From contig QHZD01000020.1 of assembly GCA_003225315.1 (NCBI GenBank), forward strand, positions 62,001-126,000: a stretch of 64,000 bases of DNA, given 5' to 3'. The translations under genes and the position numbers were made by a program. Below, piece by piece: positions 44,647-54,518 of this stretch. How positions within the stretch are numbered: position 1 is the first letter of the stretch; each line of letters opens with the position of its first letter. This stretch comes from Acidobacteriota bacterium. Its GTDB lineage: Bacteria; Acidobacteriota; Terriglobia; Acidiferrales; UBA7541. The notes under the pieces are model-generated. The model did not search any database, had not been told where the DNA came from, and saw nothing but the letters and a program-made list of their open reading frames with translations.

Positions 44647-45957
44647 CTACGCGCCAATGATCCGGCGCACCAGTGGTGGTTTTTCCTGCGGAGCCTTTTC
44701 GCCAATGAAATAGCTGCTGGCAACGAGTGCTTTCGCTTCGGCAAGTTTTGCGTCGCTATTGTAGTGAATCGTGGCCAACGGTTCGCCGATTTCCACGCGA
44801 TCTCCGATTCGTTTGTGGAATTCCAGGCCGACGCCATGATCGATCTTGTCTTCCTTCTTCTCGCGGCCACCGCCAAGCATGGCGAGCGCAATGCCGAATC
44901 CCTCGCAGTTGGTGCCGGTGATAAAACCACTGGCAGAACTCGTTACGTGAAAATTCAAGCACGCGATGGGCAGGCGTTCCGGCTCGTCAATGACGCGTTC
45001 ATCGCCGCCCTGCAGGCGAATCCCTTGACGGAATTTTTCGAGCGCCTGGCCGGAGGCGATCATGGTCTCGGCGAGGCGGCGGCCTTCTTCGACGGTCTTC
45101 GTTCTCTCACCGAGATAAAACATCCACGCAGAGAGGTCGAGGCTCAAGTCGCGCAGATCGGTCGGCCCGCGGCCTCTGAGGATTTCGATGGATTCAGCGA
45201 CTTCGTTCGAATGCCCGGCCATGCGGCCCAGCGTCTGATCCATGCCGGTGATCAGGGCGACGACTTTTTTGCCCATGCGCTGGCCGGTTTCAACCATGAC
45301 TTCCGCGAGGCGAATCGAATCTTCCTCTTTCTTCATGAACGCGCCGGAACCTGTCTTGACGTCCAGAACCAGTGCGTCAATACCTTCGGCGAGTTTCTTG
45401 CTCATAATTGAGGCGCAGATTAGGCCGATATTCTCTACCGTCGAAGTAACGTCGCGAAGCGCGTAAATTTTCTTGTCCGCGGGAGCAATCTCCGCAGTCT
45501 GCCCGATCAGGCCCATGCCGCATTGGCGGAGAACGCGGCGAAACTCACCGAGAGACAGGTTCACGTTGAAGCCGGGAATCGCTTCCAGTTTGTCGAGGGT
45601 GCCGCCGGTGTGGCCGAGGCCGCGGCCGCTGATCATCGGAACGGTAAGCCCACCCGCCGCTACAACCGGCGCAAGAATAAGAGACGTTTTGTCGCCGATT
45701 CCACCCGTGGAGTGCTTGTCCACTTTTTTCCCGGGGATTTCGGAATGGTTGAGGACTTCTCCGGAGTGAAGCATCACTTCGGTGAGCGCCGCCAGCTCGG
45801 AACGGTTCATACCGCGGATCCACACAGCCATCAACCATGCGGCCATCTGATAATCAGGTATGTCGCCGCGCGTATAGCCGGAAACCAGAAAATTGATTTC
45901 TTCACGGGAGAGTTCCCCGGAATCGCGTTTTTTGCGGATCAGGTCGACGGCGCGCAT
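44647..45957 (-). CDS. deoA: Pyrimidine-nucleoside (thymidine/uridine) phosphorylase
   Basis: The 436-residue enzyme has the phosphorylase signature ISGRGLGHTGGTLDKLE, the phosphate motif VDKHSTGGIGDKTSL and a full C-terminal lipoyl-like domain. The length matches pyrimidine-nucleoside phosphorylase (about 433) or thymidine phosphorylase; the exact base preference cannot be read. As first gene of the operon it produces (deoxy)ribose-1-phosphate from the nucleosides the transporter brings in. Confidence 0.94.
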   Translation of the reverse strand: MRAVDLIRKKRDSGELSREEINFLVSGYTRGDIPDYQMAAWLMAVWIRGMNRSELAALTEVMLHSGEVLNHSEIPGKKVDKHSTGGIGDKTSLILAPVVAAGGLTVPMISGRGLGHTGGTLDKLEAIPGFNVNLSLGEFRRVLRQCGMGLIGQTAEIAPADKKIYALRDVTSTVENIGLICASIMSKKLAEGIDALVLDVKTGSGAFMKKEEDSIRLAEVMVETGQRMGKKVVALITGMDQTLGRMAGHSNEVAESIEILRGRGPTDLRDLSLDLSAWMFYLGERTKTVEEGRRLAETMIASGQALEKFRQGIRLQGGDERVIDEPERLPIACLNFHVTSSASGFITGTNCEGFGIALAMLGGGREKKEDKIDHGVGLEFHKRIGDRVEIGEPLATIHYNSDAKLAEAKALVASSYFIGEKAPQEKPPLVRRIIGA

Positions 45958-45978
45958 GCGTTTGAAAAGCGAACGGCG

Positions 45979-46007
45979 AGCGTAACATCCGCTTCAGAGG
46001 GCGTCAA
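45979..46007 (-). promoter_or_regulatory. Probable promoter of the nucleoside-salvage operon
   Basis: On the minus strand TTGACG (46007-46002) and TACGCT (45984-45979) are separated by 17 bases, and the deoA ATG lies 22 bases further. The -35 matches five of six consensus positions, the -10 only three, so it may need an activator or be weak. Confidence 0.4.
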
Positions 46008-46033
46008 CGCAACGCGATGCGCGTGCAGGAATC

Positions 46034-46552
46034 CTACAGCACCTGCTGCACGTCCGGAGGCAGGTTGGTTGTGTGACCAGAAACCACATGCCAGCCCCTG
46101 GGCGTGTTGACATAAACATGTATCGCGCGAAACTGGGTGCTGAGGTGCTGTCCTTTGAGAGTGAAGCGTGTCGACCACAGGCAAGTCGCGACCGCGGTCT
46201 CCTGAAAAATCCGAACCTTGATGTCCGAGACAATGAACGATTCCCGCTTGACGCTGGGAGACTCGACTGCCGCTATCCACTGGTCCTTGTTGACCAGCTG
46301 ACCATGCGAAAGCGCGCCCGTGAAGTCATCACTGTAAATGCGATGAAAGAAAGTACCGCTGCCTAGTTGGATGGCGTGCCCGGCTTCTCTCTCGAGGCTG
46401 ACAATCTCCTGCCTCTCTCCTTCCGGATCTCCTTGCATCGGTTGAGTGACACACCGGCGAATGCAGTCATTCCGCCAGTTCTCCTGGGCCTGCCAGGATG
46501 GGGCAAGAAACAGCCCGATTGCCAATGCCACCGTACCCCTCGTTTTGATCAT
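46034..46552 (-). CDS. Exported NTF2-like (DUF4440-type) protein
   Basis: The 172-residue protein has a signal peptide (TVALAIGLFLAPSWQAQ) and an NTF2-like cone fold pattern: FFHRIYSDDFTGALSHGQLV, DQWIAAVESP, and the closing strands RAIHVYVNTPRGWHVVSGH. Such domains bind small ligands or act as hydrolases; nothing here decides. A textbook ribosome binding site (GAAGGAGG) lies about ten bases before the ATG. Confidence 0.8.
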   Translation of the reverse strand: MIKTRGTVALAIGLFLAPSWQAQENWRNDCIRRCVTQPMQGDPEGERQEIVSLEREAGHAIQLGSGTFFHRIYSDDFTGALSHGQLVNKDQWIAAVESPSVKRESFIVSDIKVRIFQETAVATCLWSTRFTLKGQHLSTQFRAIHVYVNTPRGWHVVSGHTTNLPPDVQQVL

Positions 46553-46779
46553 GTTGACGCACCTCCTTCAAGGAGCGATGGACTCTGGAGGAGCTATCGC
46601 TGACATGCTCCATGGTACGGAAAGAAGAATGCCTATATCCAATACATACATGACCGGCGTGTTGTGAATGACACGCGCTTCGTTCTGTGCGTAGATCACG
46701 GATTACTTACCGCTCTGTTACAATAATCTACTTTCAAAGAGAGTCATCACGAATGCAGCTCAATTCGATTGGAGGAGTC

Positions 46780-47922
46780 ATGCTCGACTCTACCAGAAAA
46801 GGTGATCACCAAGCGGTGAGCTTGCTGCCGCTCTCGCGGCGGAGGTTTCTCGCTAAGACCTCTTATTTCGGTGCGTTTTATGCCGCGGCGAAGCTGATTC
46901 CCTTGCCCGCGCTGGCAGCCCAGATGACGGCCGGCTCGCGCGTATCGCAGACTCCGATTGTGGACAAAGGCTTCGCCTCAGTCAGAAAAGTGGGTGAAGG
47001 ACTGTACGCAACGATATCCGATCCCTCGAAGGGCTTCCAGACACTCTGCAACGGAGGGTTCCTGGTAGGCAAGGATGGCGCACTGATGATCGAAGGGTTC
47101 GGCAGTGCGACGGGCGCCACTTTCCAGATGGACGCACTGCGGATGGTTAGCCAGGTTCCCATAAAGGCCGCGCTTGACACCCACTACCACTTCGATCATT
47201 CCATGGGAAACGGGTTTTATGCCGGCAACGGGATTCCTCTGTGGGCCCACGCGAACACGCCGAAGCGCATCGTGGAGAGCTACGGCGCAATGCAGGGAGC
47301 TGACAAGGCGGTCGCGCTGGCCCCGCTCGAAAAGGCGATCAAAGATTCCAAAACGGAGCTGGCTCGAAAACATCGCGAGGAAAATCTCGGCATGGTAACG
47401 AACATTTTCAACATTGTGAACGGCACCGTGCTGGCCTTGCCAAATCATCCGATTGATCCGGCGAAGTTACCGATGAAAATGGATTTGGGCGGATTGACAG
47501 CGGTGATCGAGAGCTACCCGGGACATTCCGGGACGGACATCATCGTGCGCGTTCCGGAACAGAGCGTGGTGTACACAGGGGATCTGCTCTTTTCTGGATT
47601 GTATCCAGTTTGCTTCGACCCACAAGCCACGGTGTCCGGCTGGAGGCAAACTCTAAAGACGTTCGCGTCCTGGGACAAGGACTCGGTCTTTGTCCCTGGA
47701 CATGGGCCTGTCTGTGGCCAAGAAGGAATCGCGCTGTTCCGTGCGCTTTTCGACGACATTGAAGAGCAGGCGCAGAAAATGCACAAAGCGGGGGTGCCTG
47801 CGACAGAGGCTGCTGATCTTTATGTTGTTCCGGAAAAACACAAGAACGTCGGCATTTTTGTCTGGGACTTTTCCATTGCGCCCGCGATTAGCAAGCTGTA
47901 TGCGGAATGGGGAGCTAAGTAG
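46780..47922 (+). CDS. Tat-exported metallo-beta-lactamase-fold hydrolase
   Basis: The 380-residue protein has a twin-arginine signal (LSRRRFLAKTSYFGAFYAA) and an MBL domain with the zinc motif THYHFDHSMG (HxHxDH), later ligands in YPGHSGTD and PGHGPVCG. The usual substrates of exported members are unknown; beta-lactamase activity is not implied. GGAGGA just before ATG 46780 decides this start over an ATG at 46753. Confidence 0.87.
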   Translation: MLDSTRKGDHQAVSLLPLSRRRFLAKTSYFGAFYAAAKLIPLPALAAQMTAGSRVSQTPIVDKGFASVRKVGEGLYATISDPSKGFQTLCNGGFLVGKDGALMIEGFGSATGATFQMDALRMVSQVPIKAALDTHYHFDHSMGNGFYAGNGIPLWAHANTPKRIVESYGAMQGADKAVALAPLEKAIKDSKTELARKHREENLGMVTNIFNIVNGTVLALPNHPIDPAKLPMKMDLGGLTAVIESYPGHSGTDIIVRVPEQSVVYTGDLLFSGLYPVCFDPQATVSGWRQTLKTFASWDKDSVFVPGHGPVCGQEGIALFRALFDDIEEQAQKMHKAGVPATEAADLYVVPEKHKNVGIFVWDFSIAPAISKLYAEWGAK

Positions 47923-47968
47923 GGCTCCGGCGGCGACGCGGCAAGCAGCACTTCGGCGGCTTGGGACT

Positions 47969-48718
47969 CTAGTCCGGAATAAGGCCGTCGAAACTGTGGA
48001 TGGCATCGCTCTGGCAGCGAGAGGAAGAAGATTCCGGATCCCGTTCGCAGAGGATAGCTTGCATTCCCGCGGATCGCGCCGCTTCGACTTCTTTCGGGGC
48101 ATCGGAAATGAACAGGAATTGCTTAGGCTCATACGAAAGTGAAGCGGCGATTTTCTTGTAGCTTTCTACTTCGGACTTGGCCCCCACGCGGGTGTCGAAG
48201 AAAGCGGTGATGTACGGCGTCAGATCGCCTGACGCGGTCGTGCGAAACAGGTTTTGCTGCGCGAGGACGCTTCCCGACGAGTAAATGCAGATCATTCTCT
48301 TTTGCCGTCGCCACCGTTCGAAGGCAATCGGGACATCCGGATACACCTCTCCGGACAATTCTCCGCCCGTGAATCCGTGCTGCCAGATTTTCCCTTGAAG
48401 CGTCTTGAGAGGCGTGCACTTGCTGTCCCGCGCGATCAGCCATTGGCCGAAGGCGACGCTCGAACGCAGCCGCGCTTCTTCGGGATGGTCCTGCCAAGCA
48501 GGCGGCTCAAGGCCATTGCGTTCATCCGCCTCGCGCTGCCCGCGTAGCTCCTGGATCGAAGACTGAATTTCAGGATCTTGGGCGTGTTCTTGAAGAAAAG
48601 ATTTCAGCTTGCGACTCGCGTAGGGGAAGAGCGTCTGATAAACGAAATTGATAGGCGTCGTTGTGCCTTCGATATCGAGGAGAATAATGCGAATCTGGGA
48701 TTCGTCGATCGGCGGCAC
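47969..48718 (-). CDS. mtnC: Enolase-phosphatase E1 (methionine salvage)
   Basis: The 249-residue HAD-family enzyme has LLDIEGTTTPINFVYQTLFPYA (nucleophile Asp and the MtnC-specific E-G-T-T-T), IYSSGSVLAQQNLF and FISDAPKEVEAAR. It converts the diketone intermediate of methylthioadenosine recycling into acireductone by combined enolase and phosphatase action. It starts at GTG 48718, five bases after the mtnD stop, so the two are coupled. Confidence 0.93.
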   Translation of the reverse strand: MPPIDESQIRIILLDIEGTTTPINFVYQTLFPYASRKLKSFLQEHAQDPEIQSSIQELRGQREADERNGLEPPAWQDHPEEARLRSSVAFGQWLIARDSKCTPLKTLQGKIWQHGFTGGELSGEVYPDVPIAFERWRRQKRMICIYSSGSVLAQQNLFRTTASGDLTPYITAFFDTRVGAKSEVESYKKIAASLSYEPKQFLFISDAPKEVEAARSAGMQAILCERDPESSSSRCQSDAIHSFDGLIPD

Positions 48719-48723
48719 GCCAG

Positions 48724-49290
48724 CTACTTCGCAGCCGTTTGCGGCGGAATGTACCTGGGACCCAGGCAAACGGGCTCGTAATTCCGATCCACGCCGCTGC
48801 TGGTGTAGTGCGGGGTCCAGCCGGACTTGTCCTGGAACAAACGGATGGCGCGAATGCAGCGGTTTCCGCACAGATCGAACCAGTGCAGCGTCCCGCGCGG
48901 AACGCGAATCAAGTCGCCGGCTTCCACTTCGATCGCGACAACGGGACCGCGTTGCGGGTGGATATGGAATAGCCCGCGCCCTGAAACGATGTAGCGGACT
49001 TCGTCCTCGTCGTGCGTATGTTCAATATTGAACTTGGCGAGCATGGCATCGAGCCCGGGAGTATCTGCGTTGACGTCGATCACATCTGCGGTGACGTAGC
49101 CACCCTCGCGCTTGAGCTTTTCGACTTGCTCGCTGTAGGCGCTCAGAACTTGCTCGGCGGAAGCATCCACAGGTAGGTCTGCTGGAGACTCCCAGCGTTC
49201 GTAGTCAATGCCAATCCCGGCGAGGTAATTGCGCACCTCGCCTTGTTCGCGGAGCGAACGGTTTTCATCAGGGACTCGAAGGACAGCCAC
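48724..49290 (-). CDS. mtnD: Acireductone dioxygenase (methionine salvage)
   Basis: The 188-residue cupin has the metal-site motif [19 protein letters not shown] (H-x-H-x4-E) and [10 protein letters not shown] with the fourth ligand. It oxidises acireductone to the methionine precursor with Fe2+, or off-pathway with Ni2+. GTG 49290 is chosen for AGGAG nine bases upstream; a TTG at 49299 is in frame. It lies 33 bases after mtnB. Confidence 0.93.
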   Translation of the reverse strand: MAVLRVPDENRSLREQGEVRNYLAGIGIDYERWESPADLPVDASAEQVLSAYSEQVEKLKREGGYVTADVIDVNADTPGLDAMLAKFNIEHTHDEDEVRYIVSGRGLFHIHPQRGPVVAIEVEAGDLIRVPRGTLHWFDLCGNRCIRAIRLFQDKSGWTPHYTSSGVDRNYEPVCLGPRYIPPQTAAK

Positions 49291-49323
49291 GGCAATCAAC
49301 TCCTAAGTTCGGCCGGCGCGGAA

Positions 49324-50016
49324 TCACGCGCTCTGCGCGGCGCCAGAGCGAACCAGCACTTCCATCAGGAATTCCAGAATTTCAACATGGCGCTTGGCTT
49401 CCTGCAAGCCCGCTCCCCAAGTATAAAGCCCATGCTCCCTCAGAAGGAAACCGTGAATACCCGGAGTATCGCGCAGCGTTTTGGAGACGCGTTCGCCCAG
49501 CTCGATCATGTCCTGCGAATTCTCCAGAATCGGCAACCACTCGCGGTGCTTGTGGGTTCGAACGCCTTCAAGCCCTTTGAGCATTTCAAATCCTTCCAGC
49601 GCGATACCGCCCTGTGATGCATGCGAGCCCGAAAGGACCGTGCTCCAAACGGAATGCGTGTGCAGGACAGCGCCGGCATCCACGCCTCGCGCGATAGCGA
49701 GATGCAGCAGGGCCTCTGCGGAAGGGCGCCCTTCGCCACGCACGACGTTGGCCGCCTCGTCCATCTCGAGAAACTGCTGCGGCGCAAGGCCCCCCTTGTC
49801 CAATCCCGTTGAAGTAATCGCCAGGCGCAGCGGCTCGCGGGAAATCACCGCGCTGAAGTTTCCGCTCGTGCCCAAGACCCAGCCTCGCGCGTAGAAGCCC
49901 TTTCCCATCTCCACCAAGTCTGCAACAGCGTCCGAGTAAGTGCGACTATCCGTCCTCGCCGTACGAATGCCTCGTCTGGCGGACAATGGCCGGGATCTGG
50001 CTTTAGCAGTCTTCAT
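49324..50016 (-). CDS. mtnB: Methylthioribulose-1-phosphate dehydratase
   Basis: The 230-residue class II aldolase-like enzyme has [14 protein letters not shown] (phosphate site), [13 protein letters not shown] (two zinc His) and [16 protein letters not shown] (third His and catalytic region). This matches MtnB, which dehydrates methylthioribulose-1-phosphate before the MtnC step. The N-terminus is basic and a little longer than usual. The upstream steps (mtnA, mtnK) are not in the window. Confidence 0.92.
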   Translation of the reverse strand: MKTAKARSRPLSARRGIRTARTDSRTYSDAVADLVEMGKGFYARGWVLGTSGNFSAVISREPLRLAITSTGLDKGGLAPQQFLEMDEAANVVRGEGRPSAEALLHLAIARGVDAGAVLHTHSVWSTVLSGSHASQGGIALEGFEMLKGLEGVRTHKHREWLPILENSQDMIELGERVSKTLRDTPGIHGFLLREHGLYTWGAGLQEAKRHVEILEFLMEVLVRSGAAQSA

Positions 50017-50053
50017 GTTCGTGATTATAGTAAGCCCGGTTTGTGGTCTGCCG

Positions 50054-51379
50054 TCAGCTTCCTTTTGATCGGCGTGAATCGAAAGTGAATATCACACCGA
50101 AAGCGAGCAGGTGTTGGGACGGTGTCAAGCTATCGATTCCAGGGGAAACCTCAGCGCCACGAAAGAACCCTCCTCCCTTTCCCCGCGAATCATCGAAGCG
50201 GTATTCCAGCCTTGCAATCGTATTCGTCCACCGGTATGGGACGCGATATTCGAGCGTGGTCGTGACCGCCTTGATGGTCTGCGCGGATCCCGTCCATCGG
50301 CCATCGCGATCCCACGCAAATTCAGGACGAAGCGTCACGCTCCATGGCCCGCGGACGGTCAAGTGAATAGGCATCTGCGCAGACATCCACAAGGCACGCA
50401 GGTTTCCAACCGTGGCTAATTTTTCTGTTCCGGCTTGGTATTCGAAAGCGACCGTCACCGGGTTTCGTTTCCATTCTGCAATGCTGTCGCAAAAGAACCG
50501 CCAGAATTCGAGCGAAGTGTCCGACTGGTGTGGTCCGTAGAGGACTGTCTCTTTGAACGTGAGATGCTGTGTCGCGGTATAGGCGATCTGCCCTCCCCAG
50601 CTTGGAACATTGTTGGGATGCGCCAAATGAAAATAATCATTGATCACAAACACGGTTGCTGTGACTTTCTTGGAGAATGGATAACTGGCGTTCACGCCAA
50701 ACATCAGGTATGGCGTGTAGTCGGCTCCCCAGGGGCGCGTGTAGGTGAAATTATCCTTGGCATGCAGAGAGTCGTACCCTATCAGGCTGCTGAAGACTCC
50801 GCCTTGCACCGTAAGCCCTTTCCCGACCGGCACGAGATAGGACACATCCGCCTTGCCAATCTGTCGCAGCCAGCTAGCTCCGCCGAGATTCGGCGCCGTG
50901 GCGGAAAACCCGAAGATTTTAGAGTCCTCGCCGGCCTGCGCTTCCAATTCCATGCCCCAGCGTGAATTCGCAGTGGCATCTTTGGTGAGGTAAGCGGCCG
51001 CCATGTTCAAATCCAATTCATTTACCCGCGGCGTGGTGCCGCGATTCCGGAATAGATGACTCGAAGGGTGGTTGAAATCCAAAAGATAACCCAAATCAAA
51101 GAAGCCACCGTAATGCCATTCCGACTTTGGTTGCGGGCTTGCCGCCTGCGACTGTGGTTCTTGAGGGGAGTCGCCGGACTGTTCGTCGTGATCGACGATC
51201 AGGCGTCCGCTCCCAATTAATTCGGAAGCCGAAGAATCGCTCTCGGCTGCCGCAGACTTTGCGGGAGAATGGTTCTTCTCTTTGTTGTCGGCTACAATGC
51301 GGGTCGGAAATATGCCAGCAAAGAGCAACCCCACAAAGAGAATCCTCAGAGGTCTTCTATTCTTTTCGAACGCAGGCAT
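50054..51379 (-). CDS. BBP2/OmpL-like outer-membrane porin
   Basis: The 441-residue protein has a signal peptide, a polar Ser/Glu/Gln-rich N-terminal stretch of about 70 residues, and then a barrel of amphipathic strands ([20 protein letters not shown] at its start, [14 protein letters not shown] near the end). This is the putative beta-barrel porin-2 type found in acidobacteria. It ends 37 bases before mtnB on the same strand. ATG 51379 has GGGGAGA upstream. Confidence 0.85.
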   Translation of the reverse strand: MPAFEKNRRPLRILFVGLLFAGIFPTRIVADNKEKNHSPAKSAAAESDSSASELIGSGRLIVDHDEQSGDSPQEPQSQAASPQPKSEWHYGGFFDLGYLLDFNHPSSHLFRNRGTTPRVNELDLNMAAAYLTKDATANSRWGMELEAQAGEDSKIFGFSATAPNLGGASWLRQIGKADVSYLVPVGKGLTVQGGVFSSLIGYDSLHAKDNFTYTRPWGADYTPYLMFGVNASYPFSKKVTATVFVINDYFHLAHPNNVPSWGGQIAYTATQHLTFKETVLYGPHQSDTSLEFWRFFCDSIAEWKRNPVTVAFEYQAGTEKLATVGNLRALWMSAQMPIHLTVRGPWSVTLRPEFAWDRDGRWTGSAQTIKAVTTTLEYRVPYRWTNTIARLEYRFDDSRGKGGGFFRGAEVSPGIDSLTPSQHLLAFGVIFTFDSRRSKGS

Positions 51380-51545
51380 TCCTGTCTCCCCACAAAGTTC
51401 ATTGCAACGGGATTGCTGCTGGATCAAGGTGCGTCTTTCGTAGGCGCAGAATGCTCCTTCGTTGCCTCGGAATGCTAACGTCTCAAACGTAAGGAAGTCG
51501 TAAGCGGAGGATAAGGATGAGATTAGTGCGCGAACCGGAACCTGT

Positions 51546-52352
51546 TCAAACACCGGCCGGGGACCTGCAGGAGATCTCCAGCGCGACGGTCCGCATTTCT
51601 TCGTGGATCAGCCCGTTGGTGGCGAGAATGACCGGGCCGCCAAGCTGATAAGGATTTCCGGCAAAATCCGTGACTTTGCCACCGGCTTCTTCGACCAGCA
51701 GAACGCCCGCGGCGGTATCCCATTTTGCGAGGCCAAATTCCCAGAAGCCGTCGAAGCGACCCGCCGCGACAGAGGCAAGGTCGAGCGCGGCGGAGCCATC
51801 GCGGCGTACGCCGTGAGAGCGTTGCGTGAAATCGCCGTAGTATTGAAGATTGGCGCTGGCTTTGCGGTTTCGCACGGGAAAACCAGTGCAGAGGAGGCTG
51901 GTCGAAAGCGTGGCGACCTTGGAGACACGAATCTTTTTGCCGTTAAACGCGGCGCCTTCGCCCCGGGCGGCTGTGAAAAGTTCGTTGTAAAAAGGATTGA
52001 AAACGACCGCGGCGAACAGCGTGTCTCGCTTCGCGAGAGCAATGGAAACGCTGAAGCAGGGATAGCCGTGCGCATAGTTGGTGGTGCCGTCAAGTGGATC
52101 AACGTGCCAGCGGAATTCCGAAGCCGAAGCGCTCTCGTGCCCCGTTCCCTCTTCCGCCGCGACGGCATGGTCGGGAAAGTATTTTGCCAGGCGTTCAACG
52201 ATAAACCGTTCCGAGCGCTTGTCCGCCTGCGTGACGAGATCGACTTCGTCTCCTTTGTAGCGAATGTCGAGCGGGCGCGACAATTCTTCGATAAGTATTT
52301 TGCCCGCCTCCTGGGCGATTTCGATCGCGGCGCTAAGATAGGAGTCGTTCAT
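51546..52352 (-). CDS. suhB: Inositol-monophosphatase-family phosphatase
   Basis: The 268-residue enzyme has the metal-dependent phosphatase motifs AAEEGTG, HVDPLDGTTNYAHGYPCFS and the C-terminal EFGLAKWDTAAGVLLVEEAGG. It removes phosphate from inositol-1-phosphate or similar small molecules; SuhB-type proteins also take part in rRNA antitermination, which cannot be judged here. ATG 52352 is preferred to the longer frame from 52406. Confidence 0.9.
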   Translation of the reverse strand: MNDSYLSAAIEIAQEAGKILIEELSRPLDIRYKGDEVDLVTQADKRSERFIVERLAKYFPDHAVAAEEGTGHESASASEFRWHVDPLDGTTNYAHGYPCFSVSIALAKRDTLFAAVVFNPFYNELFTAARGEGAAFNGKKIRVSKVATLSTSLLCTGFPVRNRKASANLQYYGDFTQRSHGVRRDGSAALDLASVAAGRFDGFWEFGLAKWDTAAGVLLVEEAGGKVTDFAGNPYQLGGPVILATNGLIHEEMRTVALEISCRSPAGV

Positions 52353-52424
52353 CCCAACAATATTACTGTGGTGGATGAAAAAAGCCGAGACAACAAACGG
52401 AATCACCGTTATTGCAGCCGATGA

Positions 52425-53528
52425 TTACTGTGGGCCAGTGAGATAGGACCTGCGGTGGCGGACTTGATAATTCGTAGGCGTGACGGTAACCACGATGGAA
52501 CGGTAGGTATTCGCGGGGCCGCGCGGGGTGGGATAGTAGGCCAGCAAATACTGAGTGCGCAGTTCGCGGTCGATGCGATCGAAGATGGCTCCCAGTTCCT
52601 GTGGCGTGTCGGGATAAAACATGGCGCCGCCGGTAGTGTCGGTCATGGTTTCCAGGGCGTGCTCCCCGGCGGTGTTCCGGCCGCTTTCGTTTTTCACCGG
52701 GCGAATGACGATGGTGTAAAGGAGCGCGTTGGAGAGGACCGCCTCCTTGCGAGCTGCGTCGAAATCGGCGCGGCTGGTGGTTTCACCCGCGTCGGTCACC
52801 AGGATGATCACGCGGCGGCGGTCATCCCCGCGGCGCCCAAGCGCGCGCGAACCGAGAAGCACGGCGTCGTAAATCGAAGTGCCAGCGCCCGGCGGAATCC
52901 TGCGGACGGCCGACTGCAGCTCGGCGACGTTGTCTGAAAACGATGCGACTTGCGTCACGTTTTCATCGAACGAAAAAACAGCCAGCCGGTCACCCGCGCG
53001 CAAAACCTGCCGAATAAAGTGGGCAGCGGCTTCTTGTTCGAAGGTGATTTCCTTGTGAGCGCTCATGCTGGAGTCGATCATGATCGCCAGGTCCAGCGGC
53101 TGCGAAGTTTCCGGCTCGAACCTGTCAATTTTCTGCTCAACGCCTTCCTCGAAAAGTTGGAAAGCCTCTCTGGGCAGGTCCGGGGCCGGGCGGTTTTTTT
53201 CGTCGAGCACGCTGACCAGCACATTGACCAGGTTTACGTTGACCCGGATGCGGCCGCGCTGTGAGGCGGCATCCTGAGATTCGTCCTTTGGAGCGCCTGG
53301 CGTGGGCTGCACGGTTTTTCCTGGCTCGCCATCCGGAGCCGGGGAGGGAGGCGTCGTAGACGTGGAAGTGCTGCTTGGCTTGGAGGTTGGGTCGCCACTC
53401 GCCGTGGACTTGCGCTTCTGCGCCCACGGAGGACGGTCCGGCTTGTCCTGGCTAAACGCTACACCGGCGAGGAGCAACGCAGAAACGACGAACAGAGTGG
53501 ACTGGGGGCGAAGGGGTGTCATCGGCAT
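52425..53528 (-). CDS. VWFA-related acidobacterial-type secreted protein
   Basis: The 367-residue protein has a signal peptide (FVVSALLLAGVAF), a Ser/Thr/Pro linker, the family strand INVNLVNVLVSVLDEKNRPA-like segment, and a VWA domain with an intact metal motif (IMIDSSMS, DxSxS). FDRIDRELRTQYLLAYYP is the family C-terminal element. Unlike the copy at 36.3 kb, it keeps the metal site. It lies between moaE and suhB on the same strand. Confidence 0.88.
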   Translation of the reverse strand: MPMTPLRPQSTLFVVSALLLAGVAFSQDKPDRPPWAQKRKSTASGDPTSKPSSTSTSTTPPSPAPDGEPGKTVQPTPGAPKDESQDAASQRGRIRVNVNLVNVLVSVLDEKNRPAPDLPREAFQLFEEGVEQKIDRFEPETSQPLDLAIMIDSSMSAHKEITFEQEAAAHFIRQVLRAGDRLAVFSFDENVTQVASFSDNVAELQSAVRRIPPGAGTSIYDAVLLGSRALGRRGDDRRRVIILVTDAGETTSRADFDAARKEAVLSNALLYTIVIRPVKNESGRNTAGEHALETMTDTTGGAMFYPDTPQELGAIFDRIDRELRTQYLLAYYPTPRGPANTYRSIVVTVTPTNYQVRHRRSYLTGPQ

Positions 53529-53534
53529 TGGGGG

Positions 53535-54011
53535 TTAAGATGCGGGTTTCGCGCGCGGCGTCGCCGCAGGCACGGGAGGGAGTTCGCCATCGGCCCAGAC
53601 TGCGCCGTCTTCAAAACACTCCTTCTTCCAGATCGGCACAGTCCTCTTGAGCGTGTCTATAGCAAACCGGCAAGCGTCAAAGGCCGCGGCACGGTGTGGC
53701 GCGCTAACGGCAATAAATACGCTAGTTTCGCCGATTTCGAGGCGCCCGAGCCGGTGGACTATGGCAACGCGATGAATGCTGTATTTCTCATGAATCTGAA
53801 GGCCGATTTCGCGCATTTTGGCGAGGGCCATGGACTCATAGGCCTCGTAATCGAGATAGAGAGTCGCGCGGTTGTGGGATTGATTACGCACGAAGCCGTC
53901 GAAGGTGACAATGGCGCCGTCCTCTGGGCCACGGACAAGCCGGATCTGCGCAGCCATATCGATGGGTTCGCGCACCAACTGGTAGATGTCATCGTGGGGG
54001 AGTGTCACCAT
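53535..54011 (-). CDS. moaE: Molybdopterin synthase catalytic subunit MoaE
   Basis: The 158-residue protein has GAIVTFDGFVRNQSHNR, LDYEAYESMALAKM, HRLGRLEIGETSVFIAVSA and the active lysine region TVPIWKKECF, all of MoaE. With thiocarboxylated MoaD it converts precursor Z to molybdopterin. The C-terminal tail (PPVPAATPRAKPAS) is an extension of low complexity. Start ATG 54011, nine bases after moaD. Confidence 0.94.
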   Translation of the reverse strand: MVTLPHDDIYQLVREPIDMAAQIRLVRGPEDGAIVTFDGFVRNQSHNRATLYLDYEAYESMALAKMREIGLQIHEKYSIHRVAIVHRLGRLEIGETSVFIAVSAPHRAAAFDACRFAIDTLKRTVPIWKKECFEDGAVWADGELPPVPAATPRAKPAS

Positions 54012-54020
54012 GTGGATGTT

Positions 54021-54287
54021 TCAGCCGCCGCTCACGGGCGGGAGAAATGCAACCTCGTCGCCGGAACGGAGTGGCGTATCCCAGGCGGCAAATTCCTGGT
54101 TGCGCGACGCAACCACCGACGAGCGGTATTTTGCGAGCTCTGGATAACGCGCCGCATAGAGAGCGAAGAGTTGCTCGATCGTCGCCGCATCGGAGAACTC
54201 GGCGGAATCCTCAGCATGGCCGGCGACGTCCTTGAGGCGGCCGAAAAAGAGGACCGTCACGCGAATCGTTTGTGAGACAGGTGGCAC
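54021..54287 (-). CDS. moaD: Molybdopterin synthase sulfur carrier MoaD
   Basis: The 88-residue ubiquitin-like protein has TVLFFGRLKDVAG at its start, SGDEVAFLPPVSGG at its end, and the terminal Gly-Gly required for thiocarboxylation. The frame is open upstream to 54497 but without resemblance. GTG 54287 has no ribosome binding site; a TACAAT box lies six bases upstream, so the message may be leaderless. Confidence 0.92.
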   Translation of the reverse strand: MPPVSQTIRVTVLFFGRLKDVAGHAEDSAEFSDAATIEQLFALYAARYPELAKYRSSVVASRNQEFAAWDTPLRSGDEVAFLPPVSGG

Positions 54288-54293
54288 AGGGGA

Positions 54294-54299
54294 ATTGTA
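54294..54299 (-). promoter_or_regulatory. Possible -10 box for a leaderless moaD transcript
   Basis: TACAAT (minus strand, 54299-54294) sits six bases before the moaD GTG, so transcription would start at about the first codon. No good -35 box is seen at 17 bases. Confidence 0.35.
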
Positions 54300-54518
54300 A
54301 CGCGCAGTGTGTGAAGGGGCTAGTAGTTGGGCTTTGCCGCGTGCGATCAAGGAACATTGCAGGACTCGATCCCTGTCAGACGGCGAATGATTCGAGCGTT
54401 CCGTACGAAAAGCAGTATTTGAAAAATTCAATCGCTTGACCGCGAAGTGTGGGATGCGTAGCGTGCAAGTGACTCGTATTTTGTCAGCGGCGGACAAAGA
54501 AGAGCGAAGAGGAACGTG

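Noticed and set aside
48874-48972. Plus-strand frames opposite mtnD and mtnB
   Set aside because: Shadows; the minus-strand genes carry all expected catalytic motifs.
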